DNA from: Deltaproteobacteria bacterium
GTDB taxonomy: Bacteria > Myxococcota_A > UBA9160 > UBA6930
Direction: 5' to 3'
Length of the DNA: 64,000 nt
NCBI GenBank assembly: GCA_029261795.1
Contig: JAJDAP010000107.1
Coordinates: 48,629-112,628 of the forward strand
Made by a program: the position numbers and the translations under genes. Below are positions 63,993 to 64,000 of this stretch, in pieces. The notes below the pieces were generated by a model. It made no database searches. It was not told where the DNA came from and saw only the letters and a list, made by a program, of their open reading frames with translations. How positions within the stretch are numbered: position 1 is the stretch's first letter; each line of letters opens with the position of its first letter.

Positions 63993-64000
63993 AGCGGGGA

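Overview
The window is high-GC DNA from a Gram-negative bacterium. Genes are short-spaced, often overlap by 4 bp (ATGA/GTGA/TTGA), and GTG or TTG starts are common. TamA/TamB outer-membrane assembly genes, an RND efflux pair and lipoprotein signals support an outer membrane. The abundance of P450s, acyl-CoA dehydrogenases, short-chain dehydrogenases, SnoaL-like folds, a sulfatase, a CoA-transferase and a DUF3604 protein resembles environmental lineages formerly grouped as Deltaproteobacteria (Myxococcota/Desulfobacterota/Binatota-like). That placement is an inference from gene content only.

Region 1 (1-9.3 kb): a minus-strand chain tamA > tamB > mscS-type channel > corA (cut by the window edge), coupled by overlapping start/stop codons, followed upstream by a frameshifted mgtE remnant and a small lipoprotein. 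Region 2 (9.4-24.3 kb) is accessory DNA at an intact tRNA-Arg(TCG) gene (24266-24342, minus). The tRNA 3' end is repeated at 24176, 14189, 14100 and 9683, as expected for stacked integrative elements. The 9.7-14.1 kb segment holds two tyrosine-recombinase fragments, an MFS transporter, and a rimK gene interrupted by an IS630 element. The 14.1-24.2 kb segment carries a complete cyanophycin module: cyanophycin synthetase plus an isoaspartyl peptidase on one strand, and a divergent cyanophycinase. A dipeptidase remnant follows, then a translationally coupled glycosyltransferase/GH130 pair.

Region 3 (24.5-28.2 kb): a BON-domain protein, a PEP mutase/isocitrate lyase-like enzyme, a PhoU-like (DUF47) regulator with a Pit phosphate transporter, and an Xre-type regulator. 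Region 4 (28.5-46.9 kb) is a dense catabolic/lipid-like neighbourhood: a D-aminoacylase-type amidohydrolase, a sulfatase, an acyl-CoA dehydrogenase, SnoaL-like proteins, an alpha/beta hydrolase coupled to a P450, VOC proteins, a sulfotransferase, an SDR, a dienelactone-hydrolase-like enzyme, three GPH-type sugar/cation symporter homologues (one with an in-frame TGA) and a second P450. An almost perfect 39-bp-arm palindrome sits between two convergent genes at 36.55-36.64 kb.

Region 5 (47.0-64 kb): a FadR/GntR regulator, with a clear palindromic operator upstream, is coupled to an RND adaptor and permease and followed by a family III CoA-transferase. A RAYT-type transposase remnant follows. 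Then come two acyl-CoA dehydrogenases, divergent from an SDR coupled to a DUF3604 protein, a third P450, an ExbD remnant, small membrane and secreted proteins, and an SDR/amidohydrolase pair. The overall picture is a chromosome segment specialised in oxidising and exporting hydrophobic or CoA-activated compounds, with a nitrogen-reserve island inserted at a tRNA gene.
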